The notes beneath the pieces were generated by a model. The model made no database searches. It saw only the letters and a program-made list of their open reading frames with translations, and was not told where the DNA came from. From Phyto melanocephala (lineage: Eukaryota > Arthropoda > Insecta > Diptera > Rhinophoridae), in assembly GCA_941918925.1 (NCBI GenBank), contig OW799237.1, forward strand, positions 16,597,201-16,661,200: a stretch of 64,000 nt of DNA. Reading direction: 5' to 3'. Below, in pieces: positions 36,541 through 49,149 of this stretch (the first letter of the stretch is position 1; every line of letters begins with the position of its first letter). The translations under genes and the position numbers were made by a program.

Positions 36541-37731
36541 ACTTTATCTGTTTGTCATATTTAATAAAATTTGTTTATCAAAAAAAAATTTTTTTTGTTT
36601 TAGAAAAATACCATTATATATTGCAGTACCCTGTAAAAGTGTAAAAAAAGGAAAAACTTGATATTTGTCTGCAGTACGCTTATAATTTTTTTTTTTTTGG
36701 ACACATATGATGGCTTTTATAAAAAATTTTATATACAATTTAACACTCATACATGCAATATTATTAAATATTATACGTTTGTATGTATGCATATGTTTAG
36801 TTGTGATGATGCCGTTTGTCAGCATTCATATTCGCTTAAAACGAAGAATTTTCATAAACTTTTATTTCTGTTTTATTCACATTTGACTTACGCGCTTTTT
36901 TTTTGTGAGCGAAACGTCTGGTTTTGTCAGTCAGTCTGCAAAATGTATATTTTACAAGTGTTTTATTAAACTACAAGAAATAATAATTTTCTTGTAGGTC
37001 TTATCATGTCTTTTGTTTTTTTTTTGTTTCTTTTTTGTGGAACAGAATTGCCTGCCAGCCAGCTTCCCTGGATGGTTGGTTGTAGTACAACTACTATATT
37101 AAGTGATTTTTAATGATTTATAACGCAGCCTTCATAAGTTCATAAATGTCATAGGAAAAGAACCGTGCAGTATTATACAGATGACAAAACTAGTGTAACG
37201 CTGATGGCTTGACTGTGGGGAGCATTAGCATGACATATACGAATAGAGGAATTTACACGTTTAATTAGAATTTTTGTTTATAAATGAATTTGAACGAATA
37301 TTAAAAAACAAAATATTATTTTTATTTTAAATTATTACTTTAATATAAAAAATTTTCTAAAGATAAAAGCTTAATAAATATTGAGAGCTCTCTGTCTGGA
37401 AGATTATCCATCTGTTATTGAAATGTGTGAATACATGTTGTTAAGGTATAGGGATAATTTGATAAATTTTCAGGATAAAGTATGATTATTTAATAGAGTA
37501 ACTGCAGACAGATATTTTAAAAATTTTATTAATTAATTAATTAAACTGGTATTTTTAAAAACATTTTTAAGCAAATTTTTAAACTAAAACGATGGGTCGT
37601 AAAAAATATACTTTTGGTAACTGATCAAAAGTTTATTTTTTCAATTCTTTAAGACGTTGTTATAGATTTTAAAAACTTGGATAAATATCTACTTGAAATT
37701 TGCGCGTTTCTCATCCTACCAAAACCAGCAA

Positions 37732-37746
37732 CCCCCCCCCCCCCCC
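37732..37746. repeat. Poly-C run
   Basis: About 15 consecutive C, unusual in this AT-rich context. Confidence 0.9.
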
Positions 37747-38011
37747 TAAACATGGTAATACATTTTACACACGATACTCATGTCACAGAATTATCATCTG
37801 GCCGGATCCTCCCTAATCCTATGTATGCGGTGTGCTTAATCCTTAAGGCTAAAGGGAAAAAACATTATCTAGGCTATAAAAAAAAAAACAGAAAAACATA
37901 CAAAAACAATGACTTTCATTTAAGACAAAAATCATTTCAATAACATTTCATTTGTTGTTGTTGTTAGTGTGTCTCTTGTCTTTTATAGCTGCCATAGTTA
38001 TGGATTGTTTG

Positions 38012-38059
38012 ACACCATATACACAAAGTAAAAGTACACCATATACACAAAGTAAAAGT
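38012..38059. repeat. 24-bp perfect tandem duplication
   Basis: A unit starting ACACCATATACACAAAGTAA occurs twice with a 24-base period. Confidence 0.9.
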
Positions 38060-39388
38060 GTCAATATAGACAACATTGGTTGCGTTTAAAGCCATGTTAA
38101 TTCCTTAGCTGGCCATTTGTTGCCAATAAAATGTGTAAACGAATTGCTGCTGTTGATGTCTTAACAATGTTTTTTATGCGTTTTCTTTGTCCTTTTCGTT
38201 GTTATTGTTGTTTGGATTTAGAAATGCATAAATTTCAATATTGTTACTTTGGAGCAGTTTCGGTTTTTTTTCTTCTCCCTCTCCCCTTTAGATTTTCTTT
38301 AGTATTTTTTCCAGTTGGTGGGTGGTGTTAGAGGGGTGTTTTTCTGAGGATACGGTTACTAGTGTTAAACAAGGGCGTTGCTATAAAAGTGCTTTTTAGT
38401 TGTACATTTTTTTGCGTGTGGTAAAGACGTTTTATAACCTGCAGATATAAATTGCTAGTAAAAAACCGTTAAGTATTGTCCCCACAGTATAGTTTGATAT
38501 CTAAACTTTATCTTATGCAAATAGTAGGGTGGCACAGTTTAATAAAATTATTCTTGACTTACAAAAAGTAACTTTTAAAACATTCTGTTTTTAAAATCTT
38601 TAAAATGTTTAGACTAATGAAAAATAAAATATACGCGTCGCGGCAACAAACACAACAATTAAAAGACACATGCGTTTTGTTTTTGTATATATGCCGGCAT
38701 ATGTCACACCATATTTTTATTTTCTTCTTTAATATTTATAATTTTTAAAAAACTGTCATAAGAAAACTTTTTTTCATGGTTTTGTATTTTTTAAAACGTT
38801 TAAAACCTACTGAAACTGCAAATGCAGACAGACTTTTAAAAAAAGTCGGTAACACCTTTAAATAAAAAAAAACAGTCAGCTGATTGGATACGAGTACACC
38901 TTATAAATATGTCTTGATTTGTAACTTAATAAAAGGTTGCCGTCTAATGTTTTTCATTTTTTTTTTGTATTTCTTTTTGTATTAGAAAAATAATTTCAAG
39001 TATTAATATAAGGTTTTCAAAGTGACACTTTATAGTCAATTTTATTGTTTATTTGTTTGTTTGCTATTCTTAAAGGAATATTTATGTGCATTTTTTATAA
39101 CCACTGCTACAACAAAAGGTTATAAACATATAACTTTATTATTCCATGTGTAACATTGAATACATCTAAGATTCGACAAACCCATACCCATGCTATAAGC
39201 ATTACAAATCGATTGAGCTATAACTTACTGTCTTCACATATTGCAAATTTATTAAAATATTTTATGTGAACACAAATTTTTTAAAACCAAAATTTTTGCA
39301 AAATTTTTTAATGTTTTTTTTTAATAAAATTCTTTTGATTAAAGTAAAAAAATAGTCGAAAAGCATATCTTGAAAATTTTAATATAAA

Positions 39389-39408
39389 TCTATATATATA
39401 AAAGTGAA

Positions 39409-39439
<31 letters not shown>

Positions 39440-40263
39440 TAGCTATAGACTCTGAAACTGTAAAACCGATCGGGCTCAAACTTTGGTAAGTTGTTGTACA
39501 CATACCGGGGGGTGTTTATGGATGAAAAAAAGTGGGCGGGGCCACGCCCATAAAAAATTAGTTATCAGATTTAGCTACTTGCACTTGACCGATTTTTCTG
39601 AAACTTTGCACACATATCGAGCTGTCATGACTAAATAATTTCGTGATAAGAAAAGTGGGCGGGGTCACGCCCCCAAAAATGTTTTAATTTTGAGGTACTT
39701 GCACTGGACCGATTTTTCTTAAGCTTTGCACACATATTAAGCTGTCGTGACTCTATAATTTTGTGTTTAAAAAAGTGGGCGGGGCCAGGCCCATAAAAAA
39801 AGGCTATAATTTTGAGGTACTTGCACCAGACCAATTTTTCTGAAACTTTGCACACATATTGAGCTGTCATGACTAAATATTTTCCTGATTAGAAAAGTGG
39901 GCAGTGCCACGCCCGTAAAAAAAAGGTATCATTTTGAAGTACTTGCACTGGACCGATTATTCTGAAACTTTGCACACATATTGAGCTTTTATGGCTTTAC
40001 AATTTCGTGATAAGAAAAGTGGGCAGGGCCACGCCCATAAAAACAATTTTAATTTTGAGGTACTTGCACTGGTCCGATTCTTCTGAAACTTTGCACACAT
40101 ATTGAGCTGTTATGACTTTACAATTTCGTGACTAGAAAAGTGGGCAATGCCACGCCCATAAAAAAATTATAATTTTTAGGTTTTTTCACTTGATATTCAA
40201 TTAAAATTCAGAATGCATTTCGATTCATTAAGGGGCGTAGCAACGCGCGCCGGGTTTGGCTAG
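39389..40263 (+). mobile_element. Helitron-like non-autonomous element with six internal repeats
   Basis: Starts TCTATATATATAAAAGTG right after an A and ends CGCCGGGTTTGGCTAG right before a T. These are the TC...CTAG ends and A^T insertion site of Helitrons. GCGTAGCAACGC near the end can form the expected small hairpin. No Rep/helicase reading frame is present, so the element depends on others. A (GT)n tract lies near the 5' end (39414-39439). The interior is mostly a tandem array described separately. Related elements lie at 30.1 kb (inverted) and 50.1 kb. Confidence 0.82.
39528..40165 (+). repeat. Tandem array of 121-bp units inside the Helitron
   Basis: GTGGGC marks unit starts at 39532, 39655, 39775, 39897, 40019 and 40140, a period of 120-123 bases. 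Each unit carries a TGGGCG...CGCCCA-type hairpin with a 6-base loop (decayed in later units), then ACTTGCACTxGACCGATTTT, GAAACTTTGCACACATAT and a GAGCTGTCATGAC segment. The sixth unit is partial. The 50.1-kb relative has two units and the 30.1-kb relative one. Confidence 0.85.
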
Positions 40264-40599
40264 TATATAATAAAAAATAAAGAGTAACAAAAAGTTTTTT
40301 AAACTAAAAGTCCTTCGAAACTGTTAATTTTGAAAACAAATTAAACTAACTTAAAAAGTTGAAAATTTGATTATTTTTCATTACAAAAATACGTTTTAAG
40401 TCATTTAGTTTTTTAGCAAAAAAATTACTTAAGATTTCTGATAACAGAAATTTTTCCCAAATTTTACAATTAATAAAATTTTAAATTTACAATAGAGGAA
40501 AGCAACTTAACCTATTACTAAAATTTCTTACGAGCTTTAGCATTGAACAAATTTATAATAGAGGAAGTAACCTTTAGACAAAAGTAACTACATTTTTAC
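40264..40599. other. AT-rich DNA without a gene
   Basis: Nothing recognised. TAATAGAGGAA-type short direct repeats occur here (near 40491 and 40555) and again after the pogo element (near 41898 and 42070). Confidence 0.5.
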
Positions 40600-40699
40600 T
40601 ACAGTGCAACCTCGCTTAACGCAACTAATAGACATTTTGGCCGTTGCAAAATTAAGGTTATTGCGACATTCGAGTCTCAGTGTTTTAGGGCCCAAATTC

Positions 40700-40910
40700 T
40701 CTTTTATGGTTAAAATGGCTTGATAAACCACTTGTAAAAATCCTTTTCCATTTTTGGATATTCACAAGCTCTTATTGAAACACGCTTGCCTGCTCCAAAT
40801 TCAGCATTTACAAGGAATTTTTTTAATGCTGCTTCATTTTTTTAATTCTGGAAATAGTTGATTTGTGCACTTTTACAGATATGCCCCATCCAATCTTATT
40901 ACGAATATTA
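40700..40910 (-). pseudogene. pogo/Tigger transposase N-terminus (CENP-B-type HTH)
   Basis: Minus strand: NKIGWGISVKVHKSTISRIK resembles the second helix-turn-helix segment that binds element ends. After a stop and frameshift, GKRVSIRACEYPKMEKDFYK followed by WF matches the KRxRxxxxxxVDxALYxWF CENP-B motif. Everything downstream, including the catalytic triad, is missing, so the fragment is non-functional. Confidence 0.72.
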
Positions 40911-41159
40911 CTTTTTTTGTTAATTGAAAGTTTTACAAATTTTGTTTTATTTAATGTAAATAGGACAACCTTTTACGAAAAAAGTTTTTTTCAACTGAGT
41001 ACATATCTACAACAACAAGTGCAACACGCATATTTCAGTATTCCTGGAATAGCGGTAAAGCTAAAAAAATCTCAATTAAAAATATGACAAATTGATCATT
41101 TTGGGAAAAAAGTTGCGATAACTGAGGTTTTTTTTTCAAAAGTTGCGTTAACTAACTCT

Positions 41160-41765
41160 GCATTTACACATGAAAGTTATTTCATGAAATTTCTGTATAC
41201 GTATTATAAATAAAAATTTCTATGAAATATACTACTTTCAAGTAAATTTCTTGTGCGTTTACACAGGAAAGAGAAATTTCCTTTTAAAAATGTCGTCGAA
41301 GCGAAGAGTCGCAATAATTGCTATACATTTTACATTTATGCGCTTAATTTGCCTCAATTTTTTTACTCTCTTTAGAGTTACCAAGAATATTTCATACACA
41401 AATTTAAAAGGCAATAGTAGAAAAAACTAATTTTTGTTCATTTTTAATAAAATTATTGTTTTAAAATTAAAATCAGTATTATTATTTATGTATATTTGAA
41501 GAATAAATATTATAAATCTTTTCATATATACAAAAATAATTGTATTTACAATTATTATTTTACCACAATCCTGTAAATTTGTATAAGTTTTATTACTAGG
41601 CAACAGTGTTTACCATTTGTCACTTTATTTTCTTGAAAACGTCAAAATTTACTTTCTTGAAAAAATCGTTGAAATCTAAGTGGAAAGTAAAATAAATGTG
41701 AGTGCGTTAGTGAAGAAGTGTGAGTGTATTGTGAATTTCATGAAATTACTTACATGTGTAAATGC
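41160..41765. mobile_element. Foldback MITE nested in the pogo element
   Basis: GCATTTACACATGAAAGTTA and further TTTCATGAAATTTC on the left are mirrored by GAATTTCATGAAAT and ACATGTGTAAATGC on the right, giving inverted ends of about 34 bases. The 606-base unit lies exactly between the two pogo halves. No reading frame. A clear target duplication was not seen. Confidence 0.7.
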
Positions 41766-41854
41766 TGGGTAAGTCAACAATGCAAACAATTTACGAGTTG
41801 CAATAATCGAGGAGTTGCGCTTATCGAGGGTTGCGTTAAGCAAGGTGGCACTCG

Positions 41855-42589
41855 ATTTGTAAAATGTCTTAGTATTTTGGTATTAAATAAAAACCATAAT
41901 AGAGGAAGTTAACCTTGTCAACTATAGCTAAGCTTAAACTATAATTAAAATGTCCTTGAAATTTTAGCACTAAAACAAATTAACAAACGAGAAAGCCAAC
42001 TTTAGTTCACTATGGCTACGATTAAACTATCACTAAAATTTCCAAGTAAATTTGAAAAAATTAACTTTTGAAAAAATTAACAATAGAGAAAGCTATATTT
42101 AGTCCACTGTAGCTTCGTTTAAATACAACCGACTTATTCGAAAAAATAAAACTTTAAAGCCTAACTTCTGAACTTTAGAAATTTATAGTTTCAAATAAAT
42201 CTAAATAGTAATTTAAAAGTTTTATATATATTTTTTTTTATTTTATTTGTAAGAAAACACCCAATTCTCTTTACAACACTCAATTTCCAGCACACGCATG
42301 TGTGAGTGCTTATACGCTTGAATGAACAAAACAAAAACAGTTTGTTTTTCTGATTTGTGTGTTGTCGATGTGTGTAATGATATATAAGACCTGTAATGAT
42401 GTGTAATGATATATAAGCCTTAGCGGAGATTTCAGAACTTTGACAAAACTATTTATGTATTCTCTGAAAGCTGAATCGGTCGGTGTTTAATGAATTGAGT
42501 AATATTTATTTACTTAATTTTATTAGTTCGAAATTATATTTAGTGTAAAATAATTTAACCTTTAAAATGTTGGACTTCATAAAAGCATA
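41855..42589. other. AT-rich DNA without a gene
   Basis: Short direct repeats only, notably TGTAATGATATATAAG-like units near 42376 and 42406. Confidence 0.5.
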
Positions 42590-43445
42590 AAAGGTTATAT
42601 ATAAGTTTGTCATTCCGTTTATAATTTATACAGTATTCATTTCCGACCACATATTCTTAATCATTATACTCGTAGTTAAAGTAGTCGATTTAAATATGTC
42701 TGCCTTTTCATCCGTGTGAGCGTTGAAATCAACTTTTTGAAGCTACAATATTTCTCTCGGTCTCGTATGTGGTATTGTTTAATCGGAAATGTCTTCAACA
42801 ACTTCGTTTTAAAAAATCAGTAATTTCAGCTGAGATATGAGTAAACAATTCCGTTTCTTCTGCTTTACTAAACAAAGTCAATTTTTTCTGCTCCTAGAAA
42901 ACGTATTGACCTGTTTGTTAAATATCACTATAAGATAAACATATTAGAACATTAATGGAAAATATTGGTTCATTAAACCCATTACCGGCGAAGATATTGA
43001 CAAAAGGTCAAATGTTACCAACAAATTTTTGATTAAAACAACAACAACAAGCAGTCGCTAATATAAATTATGTATATAGTTATGAATGGGCATGAATTCA
43101 TATACATATGGGTAAAATGTTTAAGTTGAGAATTCGCCGCCTTCAACCCCCTAAGCTATAAAGAAGTGTAAAATCCATGATGGCGTCAAAAACAAAATGG
43201 CGGATAATGATTTTCTTAACCCCATCAATATGGGTATCAATTGAAAAGACTTGACTAGCAGCATACAGTAAACTATAGCTAAATTAAAACCCAAAGATGA
43301 CATCAGAAATAATAGAGCAAAATGGCAAATATCATTAAAATATGAAATCTATGCTACGGCCATTTTACCAAAAAAGTAAATGATGGTAAAGGGTATTTTA
43401 AGATAAGAAATAGCACTCTTACTTTTTTTGTAGATCATTTAAAAT
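42590..43445 (+). repeat. mini-me-like repeat, copy 5
   Basis: The 5' end is partly lost, but GTTATATATAAGTTTGTCAT, the core TTTCCGACCACATA and GTTGAAATCAACTTTTTG are clear. The long middle has AAAATCCATGATGGCGTC and AAAATGGCGGAT, and the end is GGGTATTTTAAGATAAG followed by AATAGCACTCTTAC. It has no internal insertion, so it is the best guide to the family's uninterrupted interior. Confidence 0.7.
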
Positions 43446-43659
43446 TCTTGGTTGCTCCGATCAAGAACAGAAATTTTGGTATAATTCCATTTTCCATTAT
43501 GCACATTATTTTAAAATTTTTTTCTCATTTACTGCAACAGCTAATTCTCAACTTTTCTGATCATTCAATAAAAAATTTCCTAAAAGAACAATAAGCAGTC
43601 TGGGTTTCATTAGATTTAGTTCAACATTTGACCCTGCGAATGTTTTCAGAGACAAAAGA

Positions 43660-43870
43660 GGAAATGGACAGACAAATGGACATGACTTAAGGAACCAAAA
43701 AATCGTCAGAGCCATTTATGTTTACCTTGCTGAGTATAAAAATTTTATTTCTTTGTGGTATGCAAGGAATGGACAAGCAAATGGACATGGCTAAAGGAGC
43801 CAAAAACCTGTCAGAACTTTTTATATGTTTACTTTGCTAAGTGTAGAAATAATATTTCTTTGCAAAGAAT
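43660..43870. repeat. Tandem pair of about 105-bp units
   Basis: GGAAATGGACAGACAAATGG...TTTGTGG and GGAATGGACAAGCAAATGG...CTTTGCAAAG are two diverged copies, offset by about 105 bases. The GGACA-rich start resembles the complement of a GTCY tract, so it may be another relic of mini-me-like repeats in reverse orientation. Confidence 0.55.
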
Positions 43871-45499
43871 GACAAACTTAAAGAATTTCTCAAAACTTTT
43901 TCACAAACATAAAATTTATCTAAATTTGTTCATACTAAAAAAATTATAATTAAAACTTTGTAATAAAAGTAGGTAATGAAACTCCTTTATTAATAAAGAA
44001 TTAAAGGAACATTTCTTTTAAATTGAAAACTAGTCATAATTTTAATAATGGGAAAACCTAACAGTCCAAAAGAAAACATTTAATATCGAAAACCAAACAT
44101 CCACAAAAAAAACTTAATTAAGTGCAAATGCATCCTTCTTAACATAACCTTGCACAATACGAAATCCACATAACTCTCTATATCTATTCCCTAAAATACC
44201 CTCTGTAACAAAATCTCCCAATATTGACTTACTTCATATTTTTATTTATTCATTTTTTTTTTCTTTTATGGCATAATCTTTATATCTGTTTTGAAAATCT
44301 GTAAAATAAATGTTTATTCTTTTCATCGTCACGGCTGGTTATGATTTACTCTGTATAAATTAAATGGCGCATGAAAAACTTAAAGAAAAAACTACATTTG
44401 TATGTAAAAAATAAAGCAAAAAAAACTAAAAATGATTTAATTTTTATACTTACACCCTATAATGCAAGACTTGAGAATTTTGTTGACTTTTTGGCTCTTA
44501 ACCCTTAAGTGCCTGTAGACGTTGCTGTTGGTAGCTATAAACGTTTGTATGTAGTATTAAAAACTAAAACTAACATACTTGAAGATAAACTAAAGCATAA
44601 GAAGGGCAAACAAAAACCCTAAAGTACGTATAACAACACTTTAACATTTACGCACCACACAATTACAAAAATACACACACACACAGTTATATATATATGC
44701 TGACAAAACTATCACTTCTAAGTTGAGGAAAAGTAAATTAGATGGAACAAGTCAACAAGCACTCGAGTCATTAGTTTTCTTTTTTTCTTTAATACTATTA
44801 TTCTCATTAATTTTTCTTAATGCACACATATACATACATACTTTTGAATGTAAACATACACATAGAAACGAACTTGTGATATTGAATGGAAAAAGTTCTC
44901 TTGCAGCTTTAACTCAAGCAGTGGCAACAATTGATGATTCGGTGGTACAAAGTTGTCTTTGTAAGAGGCTACTGCAAACAGATTTTCAGAGTTTTAGAAT
45001 TTGTTTTTTTTTCTTTTCTATCAAGTAAATAGATTCTAACACCACAAAAACTTTGTCTCTCAACATTCCAGTCAGTTTATCTCAACAGAAAACATTGTCT
45101 TCTTAACAAACAAATATTATTTATCTTTTCCTTCATCTCGCATCTATAAGTTAAATGCAGAGATTTGCTCTAAGGTACTCTACACAAGGTATTATTGAAT
45201 AATTATTTAAAAAATATTTAGTTTGGTTGTAAAGGAAGAGAAGGAAGAAATCGGTTTTCTTTAAAAGGTTAATATATTTTTTTTGAGAGAAAATGGGCAG
45301 ACGTTAGAGGCTAATCAGGTATTTTTGAATTTTAATTAAATGCAATTGCAGAAGGGACATTTTTACTTTAATTTTAAAAATAAAAAAATTTGTTTCTTGT
45401 TAAATTTAAGAAGAAAATTTGTATTCCTTTTTGGGAAGAATGAAAGTAATTAAAAAAACCAAATTGAAGGTGTCCTCACCTTTACGCTGAAATATTAAA
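43871..45499. other. AT-rich DNA without a recognised gene
   Basis: Nothing recognised. A CA/TA microsatellite is at 44672-44698. The plus-strand frame at 44723-45028 has no known motif and starts at a non-ATG codon. Confidence 0.55.
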
Positions 45500-46005
45500 G
45501 GATCTTAGTCGATCGACAGAGCCTGCTTAAGATCCGGCCTAATATTGCCCAAGTCAGTATTACCAGTTGATTATTTGGAGCCAACAGTATTTTAGACTAC
45601 ATAAGCCTGAGGTATTAGTAATCAAAGTAGCGACATGTTCCGTTAGAATATCACTATCTTTACTGATAGCCAAGCCTTTATCAGGTCCTTAATTTAAGTT
45701 TACTCATCATATAAAATCGTATATGATTGTCGGGCATTCTTAAACTAAATGAAGATGCATTTGAAAATGACTCTTATATGAAAGCGGTAACCTGGGACCA
45801 GTTATGGCAACTTCAGCTTATGCTCTTCTGCGGCATATCTCTACTCGACAGCTTCGCAAAAAAATATTTTTCTGCATGACAACTCAGACAATTGTTCAAA
45901 TGTTGAAAGGATGGCATGGCCTTAATTTAATCCATAGCGTAACGGGTGTAATCTGAAATTTGATACCAAGCGGATGAAAAATATCAAGGCTAAAGTTAAA
46001 GAAAA
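45500..46005 (+). pseudogene. LINE ORF2 RNase H fragment, tandem copy 1
   Basis: Plus strand from about 45647: NITIFTDSQAFIRSL, VYSSYKIVYDCRAFLN, stop, MKMHLKMTLI. This is the RNase H part of a jockey-like ORF2 (TDSQAAI with its catalytic Asp, then the VxDCRxxLN region). The downstream WVPGH motif is not readable. The segment is repeated 668 bases downstream with the same internal stop after CRAFLN. The upstream part (TCGATCGACAGAGCCTGCT) is shared too. Confidence 0.75.
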
Positions 46006-46167
46006 TTAAATTTTAGAATCAAATTTGTTCTCCTTCTTAGAAAGAAAGTGATTTGCTTTATAAACTTACGTTTTAAAAACGTTTATTCAATTCAATGAAT
46101 TAAGTTTTTAAAATTATTTTAAAAAACTAAAGTCCAGCTGGCCTATCCTTTAGCCTGATATATGCAA

Positions 46168-46884
46168 GGATTTAAGTCGATCGACAGAGCCTGCTAAACA
46201 TTCGGCCTAAAATCGCCCAAATCAATATAACAAGTTGATTATGTTGAGCCGTCAGTATTAGCAACTAAACAAGTGGCATATTCCGTAGGGATATCAATAT
46301 CTTTATCGATAGCCAAGCCTCTATAAGGTCCCAGATTTATGTTAACTCATCATATAAAATCGTATATGATTGTCGGGCATTCTTAAACTAAATGAAGATG
46401 CATTTGAAAATGACTCTTATATGGAGGCGGTAACTTGGGACTAGTAATGGCAACTTCAGCTAATGTTCTTCTGTGTTTTATCTCTCTCTCTCTCTGCTCG
46501 ATAGCTTCGTAAAAATATAATTTTTATATATGACAAATGAGACATTTGGTCAAATGATTCTGAGTTTAATACAGCAAAGATGGCATGGCTTTAATTTAAT
46601 TCACAGCGTACTAGGTGTGATATGAAATTTTATACCAAGCAGATAAAAGATATCGAGGCTACGATGAAAATTATGCTAAAAGAATAGGACTATCATGCAA
46701 TGATTTCTGTAGAAGTTGTCTTGATGCAGAGGAAAAAGAGACTGTATCTCACTTCCTATGCCTCTAATCTACTCTGGGATATTTCACAAGAACACTTTTC
46801 GCATCCAATATACGACATAGACTATCAGAAGCAGTGGAGCTAAGGTTTGCTGAAATTTCTACCTTCATTAGGCAGTTTGGATAG
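46168..46884 (+). pseudogene. LINE ORF2 RNase H and zinc-knuckle end, tandem copy 2
   Basis: DINIFIDSQASIRSQIYV and NSSYKIVYDCRAFLN repeat copy 1, here with TDSQ changed to IDSQ. This copy continues to the true C-terminus: NYAKRIGLSCNDFCRSCLDA and EEKETVSHFLCL (46669-46767, the CX2C...HX3C motif), stop, then AVELRFAEISTFIRQFG ending at TAG 46882-46884. A CT dinucleotide run lies at 46479-46497. The 3' UTR probably extends to about 47120, where CTACCTAACCTATTTCCTAA resembles the end of the 36-kb LINE. Confidence 0.8.
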
Positions 46885-49149
46885 TTTCTGTACCAGCACT
46901 ACTTAGGAAAACTTTCCTAGAAAGGATTGACGAACCAGAAAACGATTCTTTGCTTTCTTTTCTCTATATTTTCTTGTATTCTCTTCTATACTAATTATAT
47001 TTTTCTTCTCTAATCTGTTAAAAGTACCAAAAAAGGGTTCAATGAAATAAACCAAGTAGGCTGCATCAACATTTTTTATTCTACCTAACCTATTTCCTAA
47101 TCCGATCCAGGTGCGACCCATGGGTTTATGTAGTTATAATATTTAGTTCTATTTTGATATAAAAGTGGCTGACATAAATCTAAATGCGTGTAACTTCAGT
47201 TCTAGGGAACGCTTCGTAATAGCAGAATTCTTATAAAAACCTTTATAGCAAAACCACAGAAATCTGTAACGTTCAGGTAAAATTACGATCCCATTTGTAT
47301 GTTGTTGCCTCAAGACTTTTGGAGTCCTTCATTCTTGTTCCTTAAGTTCTTAACATATCAGGTTGCTAAAGTTTGACAAGCGTAAAATGTGTAAGTATGC
47401 GCAGGCCACTATAGAAGAAGCAGAAGTATTCCGTGTGGTGCCTAGAAAACTTTAATCCAACTTGTTACACTGTCATGCCCTAAACTATGCTATACCCCAA
47501 ACACACTTTTTTTTAATATGACAAGTAGCTAAACGCTGACCGTTGGACTGTAAACTTTGTTCTAAATTAAGCTGCATATTTTTTGAAAGTTCTTGCTTGT
47601 TTTTAAAAGATTTTTTTTTAATTAACAATCTTTTTACAATTTAAAAACTTAAAAATTTTATATAATTTCTTTGCTTCTCCTTAAACATTTTCTGTAAAAA
47701 AATTTCGAATATTCTTGCTAATTTTGTTCTTACAAAGATCCTGTCTAAATAGCTACATACTTGTTTAATGTTTGTTTCTATAAAAGTTCTGTCGCTTAGC
47801 ATTAGAAATTCATTTGAACTTCTTGCATTAATATTTGCTACACAGTTACTTTTTATCTAGCTAAAGAAGAGAAAAAGTTTTCCATTTATTTTTGTACCAA
47901 TACGCCACCATCAAATCCATTTTTATCCTGCAGAGATAAAAGTTGTTAGATTTTTCTTACAAATCGAGAAATAATCTGAAAATAAAATATATCGTATATA
48001 GCCAATGCTATGGCAGTCTGAGGTATTTAAATGTTTGACATAAAAAAAGTATAATAACAATGATGATGATGGCAATGGTGATACTGTTGAAAATATATCT
48101 TTTACTCGTATGTTAAACATTTAGCCCAGTATGAGAGTTACATACGTACTAACAAAAAGTGTCACCTCCCGTTGGGTAGCAATTTGAAACATTTATGGTA
48201 TGTTTTGTATGTATCTGTGTTTTAATGTTTTAGTTGCTGTATCATCAATATATGTTTGTTGGTATAATAAACAATATAGAAAAAAAAAAAATAAACGTTT
48301 TTAGACTGCAGGCATCAACACCTTTTCCATCAATCTAACTCAAACTGTCAACATGCTGTGTGACATGTAACATTAGGTGGAAATCTCCTAAAAATTAAGA
48401 AATAAAAAAACCCAAAAATTATTTACTACAACTTTAAATTGATAGTATTAAATTTAAGTTTTCTTAAAGTACCATGAAATATATTATTTTAAAATGATAT
48501 TATTCAAGTATGTTTACCTTGAATATCCTGCCTGCTACTTGTTTACGTTTATTTACTTTAACCTAGACTTTGCTATGATTTTCTGTAGTTTTTTTTTTTT
48601 GCTTTTTATTATTTATTTATTTTTTCTTTCATAAAAATTTTTCTTATTTCTTAGTACTCATTTTTTTTTATTTTTGAAATGAGCACATACTTTACCCTTT
48701 GATTAATTTTGTTATTCATCAAGTTTATTTACTTTTTAACAAGTTGATTTCATTCAATTTGTTTATGTTGGCGAGCAGGTTGTTGCTACTTCTACGTACG
48801 TATATATTTTAGTATAGGTAACTACCGTAGCTACTACTACTACTACAGCTACTGGCTGCTGCTTGTGCTTTTTCTCCATTTCTTTCATAAAAAATTTAAA
48901 AAAATCTTATGTTTTTCCCCTCTTATTAATATGCGTGCATTGACTTTAAGTATGTTAGACTGCAGAAAATATATAAGGCGTTTCCATGATTTTTTCTTCA
49001 TAACTGCCATCATGCGTTGTTCTTATAAAATCCGGCTATCTATAGAAATTCTGATGGAAACTTAATTATTTTTTTCATATAGAACAATATTATAAATAAT
49101 TCACTTAATTATTCAGGATTTGCTCCCAACTAATCCTTTAATATTTCAT
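46885..49149. other. LINE 3' UTR, then AT-rich DNA without a gene
   Basis: The first 240 bases are the presumed LINE 3' UTR. The rest shows nothing recognisable except triplet-rich sequence near 48825-48860 (ACTACTACTACTACTAC). Confidence 0.55.

Larger units (their letters stand above)
36541..39388. other. AT-rich DNA without a recognised gene
   Basis: Nothing recognised. Contains a 15-base C run (37732-37746) and a 24-base perfect tandem duplication (38012-38059). The plus-strand frames near 36658 and 37677 have no motif. Confidence 0.55.
40602..41854 (-). mobile_element. pogo/Tigger-like element, internally deleted and split
   Basis: The left end CAGTGCAACCTCGCTTAACG follows a TA. The inverted right end GTTGCGTTAAGCAAGGTGGC (from 41830) runs to CACTCG at 41854. 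On the right side a 16-17-base unit GTTGCGxTTAxCGAGG is repeated three times (41797, 41814, 41830), and related GTTGCGATAACTGAGG / GTTGCGTTAAC units lie at 41112 and 41142. The N-terminal part of a transposase is readable; the catalytic DDE domain is absent. A 606-bp foldback MITE is inserted in the middle. Confidence 0.78.

Noticed and set aside
39631..39870. 79-codon frame on the minus strand with an internal repeat
   Set aside because: It comes from the 121-bp tandem units of the Helitron; the repetition in the protein mirrors the DNA repeat.
39528..40165. Six regularly spaced repeats considered as a CRISPR array
   Set aside because: The 121-base units are contiguous, with no unique spacers, and lie within Helitron ends.
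47336..47470. Possible LINE or gene fragment
   Set aside because: Composition is slightly higher in GC, but no frame gave a recognisable motif.
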